From Deltaproteobacteria bacterium (GTDB lineage: Bacteria > Myxococcota_A > Polyangia > Polyangiales > Polyangiaceae): DNA of 64,000 nt. A program made the translations under genes and the position numbers. Shown piece after piece: positions 19,076-28,765 of this stretch (positions are counted from its first letter, which is position 1; the number at the start of each line of letters is the position of its first letter). The stretch covers positions 1 through 64,000 of the forward strand of contig QJWJ01000430.1 of NCBI GenBank assembly GCA_003235365.1. The letters are read 5' to 3'. The notes under the pieces are model-generated. The model was given only the letters and a program-made list of their open reading frames with translations, was not told where the DNA came from and made no database searches.

Positions 19076-22000
19076 TCACCGGGCAGCGCGCAGCGGTGTC
19101 CCCTTCGCACCGCTCGACTCGACAACCTCGCCCAGCGACAATTTTGCGTGATCGCTCATGATCACGAACGGGCGGGTCTCGAACGTCAGCTTGCCGTGGC
19201 CATCGTGTCGGATCACCTCCACGCGCCCCATGCCGTAGCCCATCGGCCCGCGGCTGTAGTAGTGCACGCCGAGCTCGTAGGGGTAGCCACGAGCAACGCC
19301 TTCGATGGCAAACAACTCCGGGCCGTAACCACGTGTGACATCCTCGAGCAGAGCACCACCGCTCGGCAAGTGACGCTCACTGTAGAAGGCGTGCCCTCCA
19401 CGTCCGTCCAACACGTGCAGGTCGACATCGTTGGCGTCGGTTTCCCAACTCAACACGAAGCTCAACGACGATTTGCGAGCCACGGGGGCAACGCCAGCGA
19501 CCTGGCGCTTGATCTGCGCCGCGCTCCCCGGAGCCGCGCGCAGCCACGCAGCCGCGATCAGGCCGACGTCGTGGCGCAGCACGCTCGACCCCTGGGCGGC
19601 GCGTCGAATGCGCGAATCGCTGTCGAAAGCGCCGAGCAATACGTCCAAGGCCTCTTCGTATCTTCCCTGTTTGACCAAGGCGTAGGATTCCAAACGATAC
19701 CCCGTGAGGTGATCGGGGCGTTGGGCGCGCGCCTTCTGAAAACTGTCGATTGCCAACCAGTGACCTTCGTCACTCAGGTGGTCGAGACGAGTCGCGGCGA
19801 ACCGGCGCAAATCCGTTCGAGCGGGGAACAAGTCAATCACACTGCCGTAGGCGCGCGCGGCGAGGCCGAGCTCCCCCAGAGCCTCGTACGCTTCACCGAG
19901 GGCAAACAGCGCCAACGCGTCGCCGGGCTGATCGGCGAGCCACCGCCAAGCAACTTCCAGCGCGCGTTTCGGTTGCTTGTTTGCGAGTAAGCGCTGTACC
20001 TCGGCGTACGTGCCGTCGTGAGCAGCGGGACCTGTGACGTCGAATCCTCCGAGTGTGCGCCCAGACTGTTCGTAGGGGAGTTCGAAGCGGCCCCCAAGCT
20101 GGCTGCTTCCCCGCGTCTGACGTCGCGACGCGGGCCGGGAACGCGACGCACGCGGGGCCCGACCACTGCCGGCTACTCGATCGGCGGAATCGTCTACCGC
20201 TTCCTCTTCGGAGAGGCGTTCAGCTGAGTCTTCCCAGTGCGGAGGAGCCGCTGCGGGAGAAGGCGGTGGTGCGACCGAAGGCGAACGAGCGGGCGGCGGC
20301 GCTTCGTCCAATGCCACACGCGTGCGGGCGGACGCTGACTTCCGTTCACCCATTACCCGTTGCGCCGGCTCGGGCGCCGCTTCGGTCGGCTCGGGTGCAG
20401 GCTCGGGCACCATCGGTGCCTCGGCTGACCCCATCGCCTTTTGATCTTCCTCCGCGTCGAACTCGCGCGACATGGCCACCCGCTTCTTCAGTTTCATGGC
20501 GCCCCGGGAGCGAGCCTCAGGCTTGGGGCGCGGCGGGCGGGCCGTATCATCCTTGGCTACTGCAGCGTCACCGGAGGTGCGAGACATCAACTCGATGCCG
20601 CTCGGCCCGATGGTGAGAATGTCCGCGAGCGCGTCCCGGCGTAGACCGTAGCGGGCGTAGTCGGCGTCGGATTCGAGAACCAGCAATGCGGTTTGATTGC
20701 TCAGAACGCGGTACCTCCTGCTCAGATCGACGATCTGCGAGCGCAGTGTGTCGGCGTCCCGCGGCGACTCGGACAGCTCAGCGGTGAGCCGACGGATCTG
20801 GGCCGAAGCCGCGGCCCGACTGAGCAGCGGGCTGTGCACCTCGATGGCCCCGACGTGTGTCGTGTTCGATTTTCCATCCGCAGAGAGCTGCAAGTCGAAG
20901 TTGCGCGGATCGACGCGACCGAGGGCGACGTACAGCAGTCGACTATCACCGGGCTGAACCCCCTCCAGCGTCGCCGGATAGACCCACGTCGCCCCGGCGA
21001 CGCGAGCATCGACGTCGAACGTCCGTCGCTGCAACTTCGAACTCAACAGCTTCGACGGCTGAGCCAACTCGCTGACGATGCCACGCCGTTTCGCCACGCC
21101 GCGGGCGAGTTCCTGCGCAACCCCCTCGTCACGCAGCCCACCGCTCAGCAACACGTCCAAGCGCCCAATGGTCGAATCCAGCCCCTTGACGCGAGCCATC
21201 AAGCCATCGACCTCACCAGCTGTGGCGATGACGTCGGAAACCAGCAGCACGCGGTCACGCGGTTCGCCTTTCAGCGCCGCCAATGCGCGGGCCAAGTCGG
21301 ACGCGCCCAATGCTTTTCGCTGGAGGATCTTCGTCGCACTGGCGTCGTCGAACTGACTGACCCGACCTGCGAAGACTGGTGCCACCTCTTGATCGAACGC
21401 CAGCACCGTGAGCGGCACATCGTGCCCAGCAGCGGCAAGGTGTGACAACAAGGCACGCAAACGGCGCACGTCCCCTTGCAAATTCAGCATACGGGACGCG
21501 CTGGTGTCGACCAGGACAGTCAGGTTGGCCATCGATGCGGCGCGCACATCCAGGTCGGGTTTGACGCGTAGCAGCGCGAGGCGCCCATCATGCACCGCGA
21601 TGGCATCCGGAGAGATTGGAACCGCCAGGTCGGCGCGTGGCTGGTAGTCAGTTTCGCGCAGCTCGACTCGTCGGGTGGGTTTGTCGGGGTCCGTGACGCG
21701 AACCTCCGCTGCGAAACGCGAAACGCGAGGCAACCCCGCGAGGGGCAGCGAATACCCGTCTCCCTCGAGCTCACTGGAAAACGAAACGATGATGTGCTTG
21801 TCCTCACCTGCGGCGATCGGGAATACGCGCGCAGAGAATTCGTTCCCTGCGCTGTTTTCCATCAAAGCCGGGTCGACGCGCCGGTGTAGATAGTCCTCGT
21901 AGATCAGTTGGGCTCGTTTGCGCTCGACGACCTCCGCCTCTTGCCAGCCTATCGGCCCATGCGTGGCAAAGCGACTGATGGCTGCATGAGCCGGCAACCG

Positions 22001-22381
22001 AACGGTGAAACGACCTTCGCGCACGCGCCGTTCTGGATTGCGAAACGTCAGCCGCAACTGGGTGAACGCGAGCGGCCCTTCGACGACGACTGAAGCATCG
22101 TACTGCGTGAGCTCCAGGCCCGCACCGTCACTGGTTGTCAGGCTCACCGGTGATTCAAGGGGTCCGTCGACCTCCGGTCGTACCGCCACGAGCAGCTCGT
22201 CGACGCAAGAACTTGCGCAAGGCACGGGCGCTTCGACGGGCGCTGTGTGAGCGCTACGCAGTGGCGGCTCTCCCGAGCCGCATGCCGAGAACAGCGGCAA
22301 TGCGGCCGAAACGGCCAAAGCGGCGCGGAACGGCGCGTTGAGCAAAACTCGATGCAGCGAATGGGCGGATTTTGCGGTCAT
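19076..22381 (-). CDS. VIT/VWA-domain lipoprotein with TPR and DUF2135-like C terminus
   Basis: The 1101-residue product has a lipobox (FSAC, Cys34). A VIT (vault inter-alpha-trypsin) domain covers about residues 60-190, and a von Willebrand A domain about 275-440 keeps the DxSxS metal motif in LVDTSAS. A long disordered Pro/Ala/Glu-rich stretch (about 620-780) follows, then TPR-like helices (about 795-900), and a C-terminal beta domain (about 985-1075) resembling DUF2135 (SWETDANDVDLHVLDGRGGH). Proteins of this layout are surface or periplasmic in Gram-negative bacteria and probably bind other proteins through the metal-dependent VWA face. The partner is unknown. A hairpin terminator follows the gene. 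Confidence 0.88.
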   Translation of the reverse strand: MTAKSAHSLHRVLLNAPFRAALAVSAALPLFSACGSGEPPLRSAHTAPVEAPVPCASSCVDELLVAVRPEVDGPLESPVSLTTSDGAGLELTQYDASVVVEGPLAFTQLRLTFRNPERRVREGRFTVRLPAHAAISRFATHGPIGWQEAEVVERKRAQLIYEDYLHRRVDPALMENSAGNEFSARVFPIAAGEDKHIIVSFSSELEGDGYSLPLAGLPRVSRFAAEVRVTDPDKPTRRVELRETDYQPRADLAVPISPDAIAVHDGRLALLRVKPDLDVRAASMANLTVLVDTSASRMLNLQGDVRRLRALLSHLAAAGHDVPLTVLAFDQEVAPVFAGRVSQFDDASATKILQRKALGASDLARALAALKGEPRDRVLLVSDVIATAGEVDGLMARVKGLDSTIGRLDVLLSGGLRDEGVAQELARGVAKRRGIVSELAQPSKLLSSKLQRRTFDVDARVAGATWVYPATLEGVQPGDSRLLYVALGRVDPRNFDLQLSADGKSNTTHVGAIEVHSPLLSRAAASAQIRRLTAELSESPRDADTLRSQIVDLSRRYRVLSNQTALLVLESDADYARYGLRRDALADILTIGPSGIELMSRTSGDAAVAKDDTARPPRPKPEARSRGAMKLKKRVAMSREFDAEEDQKAMGSAEAPMVPEPAPEPTEAAPEPAQRVMGERKSASARTRVALDEAPPPARSPSVAPPPSPAAAPPHWEDSAERLSEEEAVDDSADRVAGSGRAPRASRSRPASRRQTRGSSQLGGRFELPYEQSGRTLGGFDVTGPAAHDGTYAEVQRLLANKQPKRALEVAWRWLADQPGDALALFALGEAYEALGELGLAARAYGSVIDLFPARTDLRRFAATRLDHLSDEGHWLAIDSFQKARAQRPDHLTGYRLESYALVKQGRYEEALDVLLGAFDSDSRIRRAAQGSSVLRHDVGLIAAAWLRAAPGSAAQIKRQVAGVAPVARKSSLSFVLSWETDANDVDLHVLDGRGGHAFYSERHLPSGGALLEDVTRGYGPELFAIEGVARGYPYELGVHYYSRGPMGYGMGRVEVIRHDGHGKLTFETRPFVIMSDHAKLSLGEVVESSGAKGTPLRAAR

Positions 22382-22841
22382 GAGCCGCTAAGCGGGGCAC
22401 TCGGCGATCGCTTACACGTGCAAACGACAAAGGCCGTTCTTCGCAGTCTCAGCGGAACGCAAAGCGAAGTTCTCGCACACCGAGTTTCTTGGATCTTGGA
22501 AGGAAGGGTTGCGGGAACACAGACGTAATAGGGCCTCTCCATCTGCCCCCGAGCGCCTCGTTCCGCATGGGCCACAGGCCGACACAAAAGTACACCCATT
22601 GTGTCACGTGCTCGAGATATCGAGGCGAGTGATCACCCAACACACTGCAGAACGTCGCTGCTTGCGTAAACACGAGACAGATCGCACCTCGGGTGAGCAT
22701 TAACAATCAGCCGTACCGGTGAAACAGGGCGAACGCGACGGACCGGATTACTCAGATTAACGCTTCAGCGAACGAAGCATAGTCGGTATATACGCGCGAC
22801 AACGTCGCGGGGTGTGGCGTTGATATCAACATGGAGGACCA
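22382..22841. promoter_or_regulatory. 460-nt divergent regulatory region before the metalloprotease gene
   Basis: This gap separates the divergent VIT/VWA lipoprotein and metalloprotease genes. On the plus strand there is a TATATA box at 22787-22792, followed at once by an inverted repeat CGCGAC/GTCGCG (22795-22809, 3-nt loop). A GGAGG at 22833-22837 sits correctly before the ATG at 22842. The box and repeat could be a promoter with an operator or a 5'-UTR hairpin; no convincing -35 was found. The rest of the gap has no gene. Confidence 0.45.
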
Positions 22842-25800
22842 ATGACGAGATGGGTTAATTGGTTTGGAAACGACACGCGGCGCGCAGGCAAATGGACCTG
22901 CGCGGCAAGTGTAACGTTGCTCGCCTCAGCGTGCGGTATCGCAGGCTCGGGCAGCGAAGGTGGCGACGACGCACCGCGACGTGCGCCGGAACAACGCGTC
23001 GAACGGATACGCGAAGCACTGTCGACGTCGGCTCCTGGTGCCCAGGTGACGACGTCAGGTGGCATCGTTCGCGCGTTTGGCGCCACCCTCGCCAGTGGCA
23101 ACACTCCGGACGAAGCGGCAGCTGCGTTCGTCAGAGACCAGGCGCAGACCCTCGGTGTCCGCGTCGCGGATCTGCAGCAGGTGAATGGTGGGGGTGCGCC
23201 AAGCGCCGCACCCAAGCCACTCGGACTGATGCTCGATCGCGCAACGGGTAAGTACAAATTCTACTTGTATCGCTACCAGCAGCGGCGAGGCGGCACTGAC
23301 GTCTACGACTCGGAGCTGCGCACTCTGGTCCGCAACGGTGGCAACAATCCGGTGGTTTGGTCGTCCTCCACCGTGAAGAGCTTGGGCTCGTTCACGGTTC
23401 CCGCCCAGGCCAAGTCACTGGCGGTAAATCAGGCCAAGACACTCAGCGCTCTGCAGCAACTCACGGACTTCCAAGGTCGTCCCGTAGGTGCAGGCGCGAC
23501 CATCACGAACGTGTCGACGCCGACTGCAACCATCTTCGCAGGAACGGCGCAAGCCAGCGCCGCTCCGCGAATGGCAATGACCTACGTTGCCGAAACGGCG
23601 AACCCGCCCGGCAAGTGGAAGGTCATCGCCTCGGCTGAGACTGGCGACGTGCTCCACACGGAGAGCATGATCCACTTCGTCGACGTCCAAGGGAACGTAT
23701 CAGGCAACGTTACCGAGGGCGCCAAGGCAATGGACTGCTCCGACGAGGTACCCACGGCATTTGCGCAGGCTGAAGTGAGCCTGGCGGGCGGAGGCACGGC
23801 GACCACCGACGACAATGGCGACTTCACGCTCGCCAACTCGGGCAGTGGTCCGGTCGACGTCACGTCTGCCATCGGCGGCGTCTATTTCGACGTGAGCGAC
23901 TACGGTGGCGCCAACGAAATCCTCACCCAGAACGTGACTCCACCTGGTCCAGTCAGTTTGCTGCACAATCCTGCAAACTCGACGGATCTACTGCGCGCGC
24001 AGTCCAACGGCTATCGCAATGCGATGGACGTTCGGAACTTCCTCCTGCAGTACGTCCCGGACTATCCGGTCATCTCGACGCAAACCAACTTCCCGGTGTC
24101 AGTCAATCGCACAGACGGCTACTGCCCTGGAAACGCTTGGTACGACTACAGCTCGATCAACTTCTGCGTCGGGAACAGCACCTACGGGAACACGTCGTTC
24201 GGCAGTATCTCGTATCACGAGTACGGTCACCACATCGTCACGTCGGGTGGAAGTGGTCAAGGCGCATACGGTGAAGGCATGTCCGACACGATCGCCACGC
24301 TGATCGCCCAGGACCCCGGAACCGGATATGGCTTCTACCTCAACGACTGCAGCAACCCGCTGCGCACCGCGGACAACGATTGTCAATACTCGGCAACCAG
24401 CTGCTCGTCCTGTGGCAGCGAGGTTCACGCCTGCGGCAACCTGATATCCGGCACCATCTGGAGCATTCGGGAAAACCTCGCGCTCACCGAACCGACCGAC
24501 TACGTCGAGTTGATCAATTCGTTGGTGCTCAGCTCCGTGCCGATGCACACCGGAACGGCCATCGATGCGTCCATCGCCGAAGACCTGCTCATCCTCGACG
24601 ACGACGATGGTGTGCTTTCGAACGGGACGCCTCACAGTACCGAGATCTGCGATGGGTTTGCTGCCCATGGCATGACCTGCCCGATCCCCCCGAGCGGCCT
24701 GAGCGTCGGACCGAGCGATGAGGTCGACTTGGAAGGACCGACGGGCGGACCCTTCTCTCCCGATCCCGTCGACTACTCTCTGACGAACCTCGGTCCCGAC
24801 GCGCAGTTGGATTATCAGATCACCTCGAACGTCGCATGGCTGATCCCCCCTGCAGACGGGCAGGTCGCCTTGGACGAGACGGTAACCGCCAGCGTTCAGA
24901 TTGACCAGGCGGAGGCTGCAGCCCTACCGAATGGCGACCACAACGGTGCATTGACGTTTACCAACCTCAACAACGGCAAGAGTACGGTGCGGTCCGTCCG
25001 GCTCCGCGTCGGCATCCCCAGCCCGGTCTACACCGAAGACTTCGAGTCCGGTCTGAACGGTTTCACGATCGACGCAGGCTCGAGCAACCTGTGGCATCTC
25101 GCATCGGACTGCGCCTCGACCCAGAGCGGGCACTCCGCACCAGCGAGTCTGTACTTCGGCAATTCGAGCTGCAACTTCGACAACGGAGACGTATTCGGAA
25201 CTGCCACTTCCCCGACGATCACGGTGGAAGATACGACCCTCGTTCTGCTCCAATTGAACTACTTCCTCTCCACCGAGGGCAACGGAAGCTTCGACCGGGC
25301 CTCGGTGCAAGTGTCGGTCAACGGAGGGACGTACAACGTCGTGGCAAGCAGCTACGGTACGGGGGAACTGCTCTCCGTATCGAGCGCGGGGTGGCAATCA
25401 ATCGAAGTGGACCTCACGTCCCTCGTGGCAGGGCTGCCTTCGGCAGACCTGCAGATCCGATTCGGTTTCGACTCGATCGATTCGCTGTACAACACCTACG
25501 ATGGCTTCCTCGTCGACGACCTCGTCATCCGAGCGCTGGACTCGACGTGCACCACCGACGCAGACTGCGACGATGGGTTGTCATGCAGTGGTGTCGAAAC
25601 CTGTGTCAACGGCAGCTGTGTGGCAGGGGACCCAATCTCCTGCGACGATGGCGTCGAGTGTACGGTGGACACGTGTGACGAGCTGACGTCTTGCGTCAAC
25701 ACACCCGACGATTCTGCGTGTAGCGACGGCTCGCTCTGCACGGGCGTGGAGACGTGCGATCCGCTGAGCGGGTGCCAACCAGGTACGCCACTCGATTGTG

Positions 25801-27317
25801 ACGACGGTGATCTGTGCACCACCGACGGCTGTGACCCAGCCACGGGGTGTACGGCGACGCCAGTCGATTGCGACGATGGCGACGCCTGCACGGCAGAAAC
25901 CTGCGATCCAGAAACCGGTTGCCAACCGGGCACCCCCATCGATTGCGACGATTCAAACGTCTGCACCACCGACAGCTGCGACTCGGCGACAGGATGTGCA
26001 AACGAACCAATCAGTTGTGACGACGGCGACGCCTGCACGGTGGATAGCTGCGATCCCGTCACCGGCTGCAGCTCGACTCCACTCAGCTGCGACGATGGAA
26101 ACGAGTGTACCGTCGACAGCTGCGATCCGGCTACGGGCTGTTCCAACACCCCGGCCACCGGTAGTTGCAGCGACGACGGTGACAGCTGCACCGACGACGT
26201 CTGCAACGGGGGCGTCTGCACCCACCCGGACAACGGCAGCTGTGGGCCCCTGCCCTTCCTGGAAAGTGGCGGGCAGGTGGTGATGGAAGCAGAAAACTTC
26301 CACGACTACATCCCACGCGCAAACCACACCTGGACGCCTATCAGCAACGGCAACGCCTCGGGAGGTCAATTGCTGCGAGCTGAGCCGAACGTTAACCTGA
26401 ATATGAATACGGGCTACGTCACGGGCAGTCCCGAGTTGAGGTACGAGGTCAACTTCACGACCACCGGCACGTACTACGTATGGGTCAGGGGTATCGGGCC
26501 CACGCAAGATGACGACTCTTGCCACGTAGGCATCGACGGGACCGGCCCGGGCTCATCAGATCGCATCAGTTCGTTCTCGAGCAGCCTCAGCTGGTCGCGC
26601 AACACGATGGACGGCAACGTCGCCACCATCAACGTGACGACTCCGGGCCTCCACACGATCAACGTGTGGATGCGAGAGGACGGCTTCAGCTACGACAAGC
26701 TGGTGCTGACCACCTCGTCCGGATTCGTGCCCCAGGGCAACGGTCCGGCTCAGAGCCCCCAGGGCAACCCGGGCCAGTGCGGCAGCGATGCGGAATGCAA
26801 CGATGGCAACTCCTGCACGACCGACAGCTGCGTCGGCGGAACCTGCGAGTACGACGCCGTCCCCGACGGTGACACTTGCGGCGACGATGGCAACTCCTGC
26901 ACGGACGACGTTTGCAGCGCCGGACAGTGCACTCACCCGAACAACACCGACCCATGCGCTGACGACGGCAACAGCTGCACTGATGACATCTGTGGCGGCG
27001 GAGTGTGTACCCACCCCGACAACGGCACATGTCAGAACAGTGGCCCGTGCGCGAGCTACTGCTCGAACCCGGTGCAGTTCAGCGGCAACTTCCAGTCCGG
27101 TAACCTCGGAACGGGAGCAACCTGCCACGAGACGACGGGCAATCTGAACGGCGGCGTATGCGGCAACTTCACGGGTGGCCGAACGCTCTCCGTCAATGGT
27201 CAGGTCATGAGCTGCAACAACGGCAACTGGCCGTCACTACCGCAAAAGGTGAACGGTGGTTACTGTGTAACGACGACCGCCGGAAACTGGGCCTGGGCCT
27301 ACTTCGCCACTTGGTGA
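22842..27317 (+). CDS. Multidomain secreted zinc metalloprotease with CTxDxCD repeats (M36-like)
   Basis: The 1491-residue product has a signal peptide with lipobox SAC, and its start is fixed by GGAGG at 22833. A propeptide-like region (about 100-280) is followed by a zinc peptidase domain with HEYGH (459-463) and a downstream glutamate in GEGMSD (Glu478), as in fungalysin/thermolysin-like enzymes. After it come a beta-sandwich domain (about 640-725), a MAM/jelly-roll-like domain (about 730-895), a block of 8-10 Cys-rich units of the type CDDGDACTxDxCDPxTGC (about 900-1135), a carbohydrate-binding-like domain starting VVMEAENFHDYIP (about 1145-1290), a second repeat block (about 1315-1400) and a compact C-terminal domain with four or more cysteines. 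It is probably an exported predatory or scavenging protease. The exact peptidase family is uncertain. Confidence 0.85.
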   Translation: MTRWVNWFGNDTRRAGKWTCAASVTLLASACGIAGSGSEGGDDAPRRAPEQRVERIREALSTSAPGAQVTTSGGIVRAFGATLASGNTPDEAAAAFVRDQAQTLGVRVADLQQVNGGGAPSAAPKPLGLMLDRATGKYKFYLYRYQQRRGGTDVYDSELRTLVRNGGNNPVVWSSSTVKSLGSFTVPAQAKSLAVNQAKTLSALQQLTDFQGRPVGAGATITNVSTPTATIFAGTAQASAAPRMAMTYVAETANPPGKWKVIASAETGDVLHTESMIHFVDVQGNVSGNVTEGAKAMDCSDEVPTAFAQAEVSLAGGGTATTDDNGDFTLANSGSGPVDVTSAIGGVYFDVSDYGGANEILTQNVTPPGPVSLLHNPANSTDLLRAQSNGYRNAMDVRNFLLQYVPDYPVISTQTNFPVSVNRTDGYCPGNAWYDYSSINFCVGNSTYGNTSFGSISYHEYGHHIVTSGGSGQGAYGEGMSDTIATLIAQDPGTGYGFYLNDCSNPLRTADNDCQYSATSCSSCGSEVHACGNLISGTIWSIRENLALTEPTDYVELINSLVLSSVPMHTGTAIDASIAEDLLILDDDDGVLSNGTPHSTEICDGFAAHGMTCPIPPSGLSVGPSDEVDLEGPTGGPFSPDPVDYSLTNLGPDAQLDYQITSNVAWLIPPADGQVALDETVTASVQIDQAEAAALPNGDHNGALTFTNLNNGKSTVRSVRLRVGIPSPVYTEDFESGLNGFTIDAGSSNLWHLASDCASTQSGHSAPASLYFGNSSCNFDNGDVFGTATSPTITVEDTTLVLLQLNYFLSTEGNGSFDRASVQVSVNGGTYNVVASSYGTGELLSVSSAGWQSIEVDLTSLVAGLPSADLQIRFGFDSIDSLYNTYDGFLVDDLVIRALDSTCTTDADCDDGLSCSGVETCVNGSCVAGDPISCDDGVECTVDTCDELTSCVNTPDDSACSDGSLCTGVETCDPLSGCQPGTPLDCDDGDLCTTDGCDPATGCTATPVDCDDGDACTAETCDPETGCQPGTPIDCDDSNVCTTDSCDSATGCANEPISCDDGDACTVDSCDPVTGCSSTPLSCDDGNECTVDSCDPATGCSNTPATGSCSDDGDSCTDDVCNGGVCTHPDNGSCGPLPFLESGGQVVMEAENFHDYIPRANHTWTPISNGNASGGQLLRAEPNVNLNMNTGYVTGSPELRYEVNFTTTGTYYVWVRGIGPTQDDDSCHVGIDGTGPGSSDRISSFSSSLSWSRNTMDGNVATINVTTPGLHTINVWMREDGFSYDKLVLTTSSGFVPQGNGPAQSPQGNPGQCGSDAECNDGNSCTTDSCVGGTCEYDAVPDGDTCGDDGNSCTDDVCSAGQCTHPNNTDPCADDGNSCTDDICGGGVCTHPDNGTCQNSGPCASYCSNPVQFSGNFQSGNLGTGATCHETTGNLNGGVCGNFTGGRTLSVNGQVMSCNNGNWPSLPQKVNGGYCVTTTAGNWAWAYFATW

Positions 27318-27329
27318 TGAACATCGCTC

Positions 27330-27351
27330 GAGACCATCGGCGGATGGTCTC
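27330..27351. terminator. Small hairpin after the protease stop codon
   Basis: An 8-bp perfect stem GAGACCAT/ATGGTCTC with loop CGGCGG sits 12 nt after the stop. It lacks a T-run. Confidence 0.4.
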
Positions 27352-27360
27352 TGAGTGAAC

Positions 27361-27389
27361 CGTGGGCGCCGTCTGCCAAGCGGCGCCCA
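27361..27389. terminator. GC-rich 10-bp hairpin after the protease gene
   Basis: A perfect stem GTGGGCGCCG/CGGCGCCCAC with a 9-nt loop. It is the second of three consecutive hairpins after the protease stop and may stabilise the 3' end of the transcript. Confidence 0.5.
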
Positions 27390-27433
27390 CGACGCGGGAC
27401 GCCGCGACGAAAACGAAGAGAACTGCAACGAGG

Positions 27434-27460
27434 AAGGCTTCGCGAATGCGAGGCCTTTTT
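27434..27460 (+). terminator. Intrinsic terminator of the metalloprotease gene
   Basis: A 10-bp stem (AAGGCTTCGC/GCGAGGCCTT, one G-U pair) with loop GAAT runs into TTTTT on the plus strand, the standard form of a rho-independent terminator. It lies 7 nt before the convergent GtrA stop codon. Confidence 0.75.
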
Positions 27461-27466
27461 CGTTCT

Positions 27467-27898
27467 TCAGTCATCGGCGTCGTGGAACGCCCAATAACGC
27501 TGTCCCAAGTAGCTCCACGCCGTCATCACGACGAACGCGCCGAACTGACTGGGCCAGTACGCCAAACGCCACCAGTCGACGAGCAACCACAACAAGCCGC
27601 TGTTGATGGCCATGCCACCGAGCTGAACCGCGAGATGTCGGGGCCCGGCCTTCGTGTGGCTGCGCTGGCTGCGAAACGTAAAAGTTCGCTGCAGCGCGTA
27701 GTTGGCGATGATGCTCGGTCCGTAGGCGAGGGCCCCGCGCAACCAAGTCGGCAGGCCGTCGATCAAGCTGACAACACCGAACAGGGCGAAGTAGATCAAC
27801 GTCGAAAGAACGCCCACTGCCCCGAATCTCACGAGCTGCGTTGCGTTGCGGTAGACGACCTGGCGATCCATACGATCCAAGCGGGCGCAGAGCATCAC
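27467..27898 (-). CDS. GtrA-like membrane protein
   Basis: The 143-residue protein has four hydrophobic segments and the GtrA pattern: LVRFGAVGVLSTLIYFALF at the start of helix 1, then SIIANYALQRTFTF between helices 2 and 3, and YLGQRYWAF at the end. GtrA-family proteins sit in the inner membrane and are thought to flip or hand over polyprenyl-linked sugars for envelope glycosylation. The start may be the internal ATG at 27871, which would remove nine polar residues. No glycosyltransferase gene is adjacent, so the partner is unknown. Confidence 0.85.
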   Translation of the reverse strand: MMLCARLDRMDRQVVYRNATQLVRFGAVGVLSTLIYFALFGVVSLIDGLPTWLRGALAYGPSIIANYALQRTFTFRSQRSHTKAGPRHLAVQLGGMAINSGLLWLLVDWWRLAYWPSQFGAFVVMTAWSYLGQRYWAFHDADD

Positions 27899-27948
27899 GC
27901 CAGAGCGCGGAACACAAGCTCACTCGGCGCGGCTTCGGCGCTTTGTAG

Positions 27949-28638
27949 TCAGGGTCGCCCGGGGAAGGCGAAGCCCCCGTCACCGAACGGATTGAACATG
28001 CTGGTCAGCGCGCACAACCCGTTGGTGCAGGCATCGCCGCCACAGTCTCGGCGGGTTTCGCAGGTTGCGCGGCAAACGTTGGGCCCGCCCCCGAGGCGAG
28101 CCGCAACCGGTTCACACACGCAACCCGTTCCCAGATCGGAACAGGCGCTTTGACAATCGTCGTCGGTGTCGCACTCGACGATGCCGTCGATCGCGTCGAT
28201 CAGGTCCGATAGCGCGCCTCCGTCTTCTGGGGACATCGAAGCCGCATCCGCCACGGCCGCCATACCCGAGTCAGTCCTGCCCGCATCGCCATCGGCGCTC
28301 CCAGCATCGCTCAGCGACGCTCCGGAGTCGGTGCCCACCATCGGCGGCACGGGCGAACCCGCGTCCGACGCTTCACCGCCAGTCGGCTTCGAGGTCGGTG
28401 ACGGGTCCGCCCCGGGTTTGGTGTCGGACTCGACGGGCTCCGAGCCAGAAGAGGGAGACGGCCCGCCCGCATCGTCGAAGGTGACGTTTGCACCCGAATC
28501 CGCGCAATCGGCCCCACCACAGCCGGATTCGGTCGACGAATCATCGCCGCAGCCGATCAGCGGGACGCCGCCAACGACGGCGAGAGACAGTACTCGATGA
28601 AGAGAAGCTCGAAGCGAAGTCATGGCGTGACAATGCAT
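27949..28638 (-). CDS. Cys-rich lipoprotein with acidic low-complexity linker
   Basis: This 229-residue protein has a signal peptide with lipobox (LIGC) followed by a Ser/Asp/Gly/Pro-rich disordered region (about 35-150). The C-terminal 75 residues hold about ten cysteines in a knot-like pattern (CDTDDDCQSACSDLGTGCVC, then CRATCETRRDCGGDACTNGLC). The pattern recalls small disulfide-rich modules of secreted Myxococcota proteins; no enzyme motif is visible. It lies upstream of GtrA in the same direction with a 50-nt gap. Function unknown. Confidence 0.7.
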   Translation of the reverse strand: MHCHAMTSLRASLHRVLSLAVVGGVPLIGCGDDSSTESGCGGADCADSGANVTFDDAGGPSPSSGSEPVESDTKPGADPSPTSKPTGGEASDAGSPVPPMVGTDSGASLSDAGSADGDAGRTDSGMAAVADAASMSPEDGGALSDLIDAIDGIVECDTDDDCQSACSDLGTGCVCEPVAARLGGGPNVCRATCETRRDCGGDACTNGLCALTSMFNPFGDGGFAFPGRP

Positions 28639-28765
28639 CGCATCATCAGACTCCGCCCGAGTTTCTTCTGCCGTGTTGCGCCGATTGCACCAGGACGGCG
28701 CCTACGCGGGAACTCGCCCGTAGCAGGGTTGCATTGTTCCCCCTCTGGTTGAACCGGGCGTTCCC

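Noticed and set aside
25545-26240. Tandem DNA repeat or CRISPR-like pattern in the protease gene
   Set aside because: The repetition comes from protein-level Cys-rich units; the DNA units vary in length and sequence, stay in frame, and have no spacers.
27361-28153. Rightward open frame across the GtrA region
   Set aside because: Antisense to GtrA and the Cys-rich lipoprotein; it starts inside a terminator hairpin and lacks domain features.
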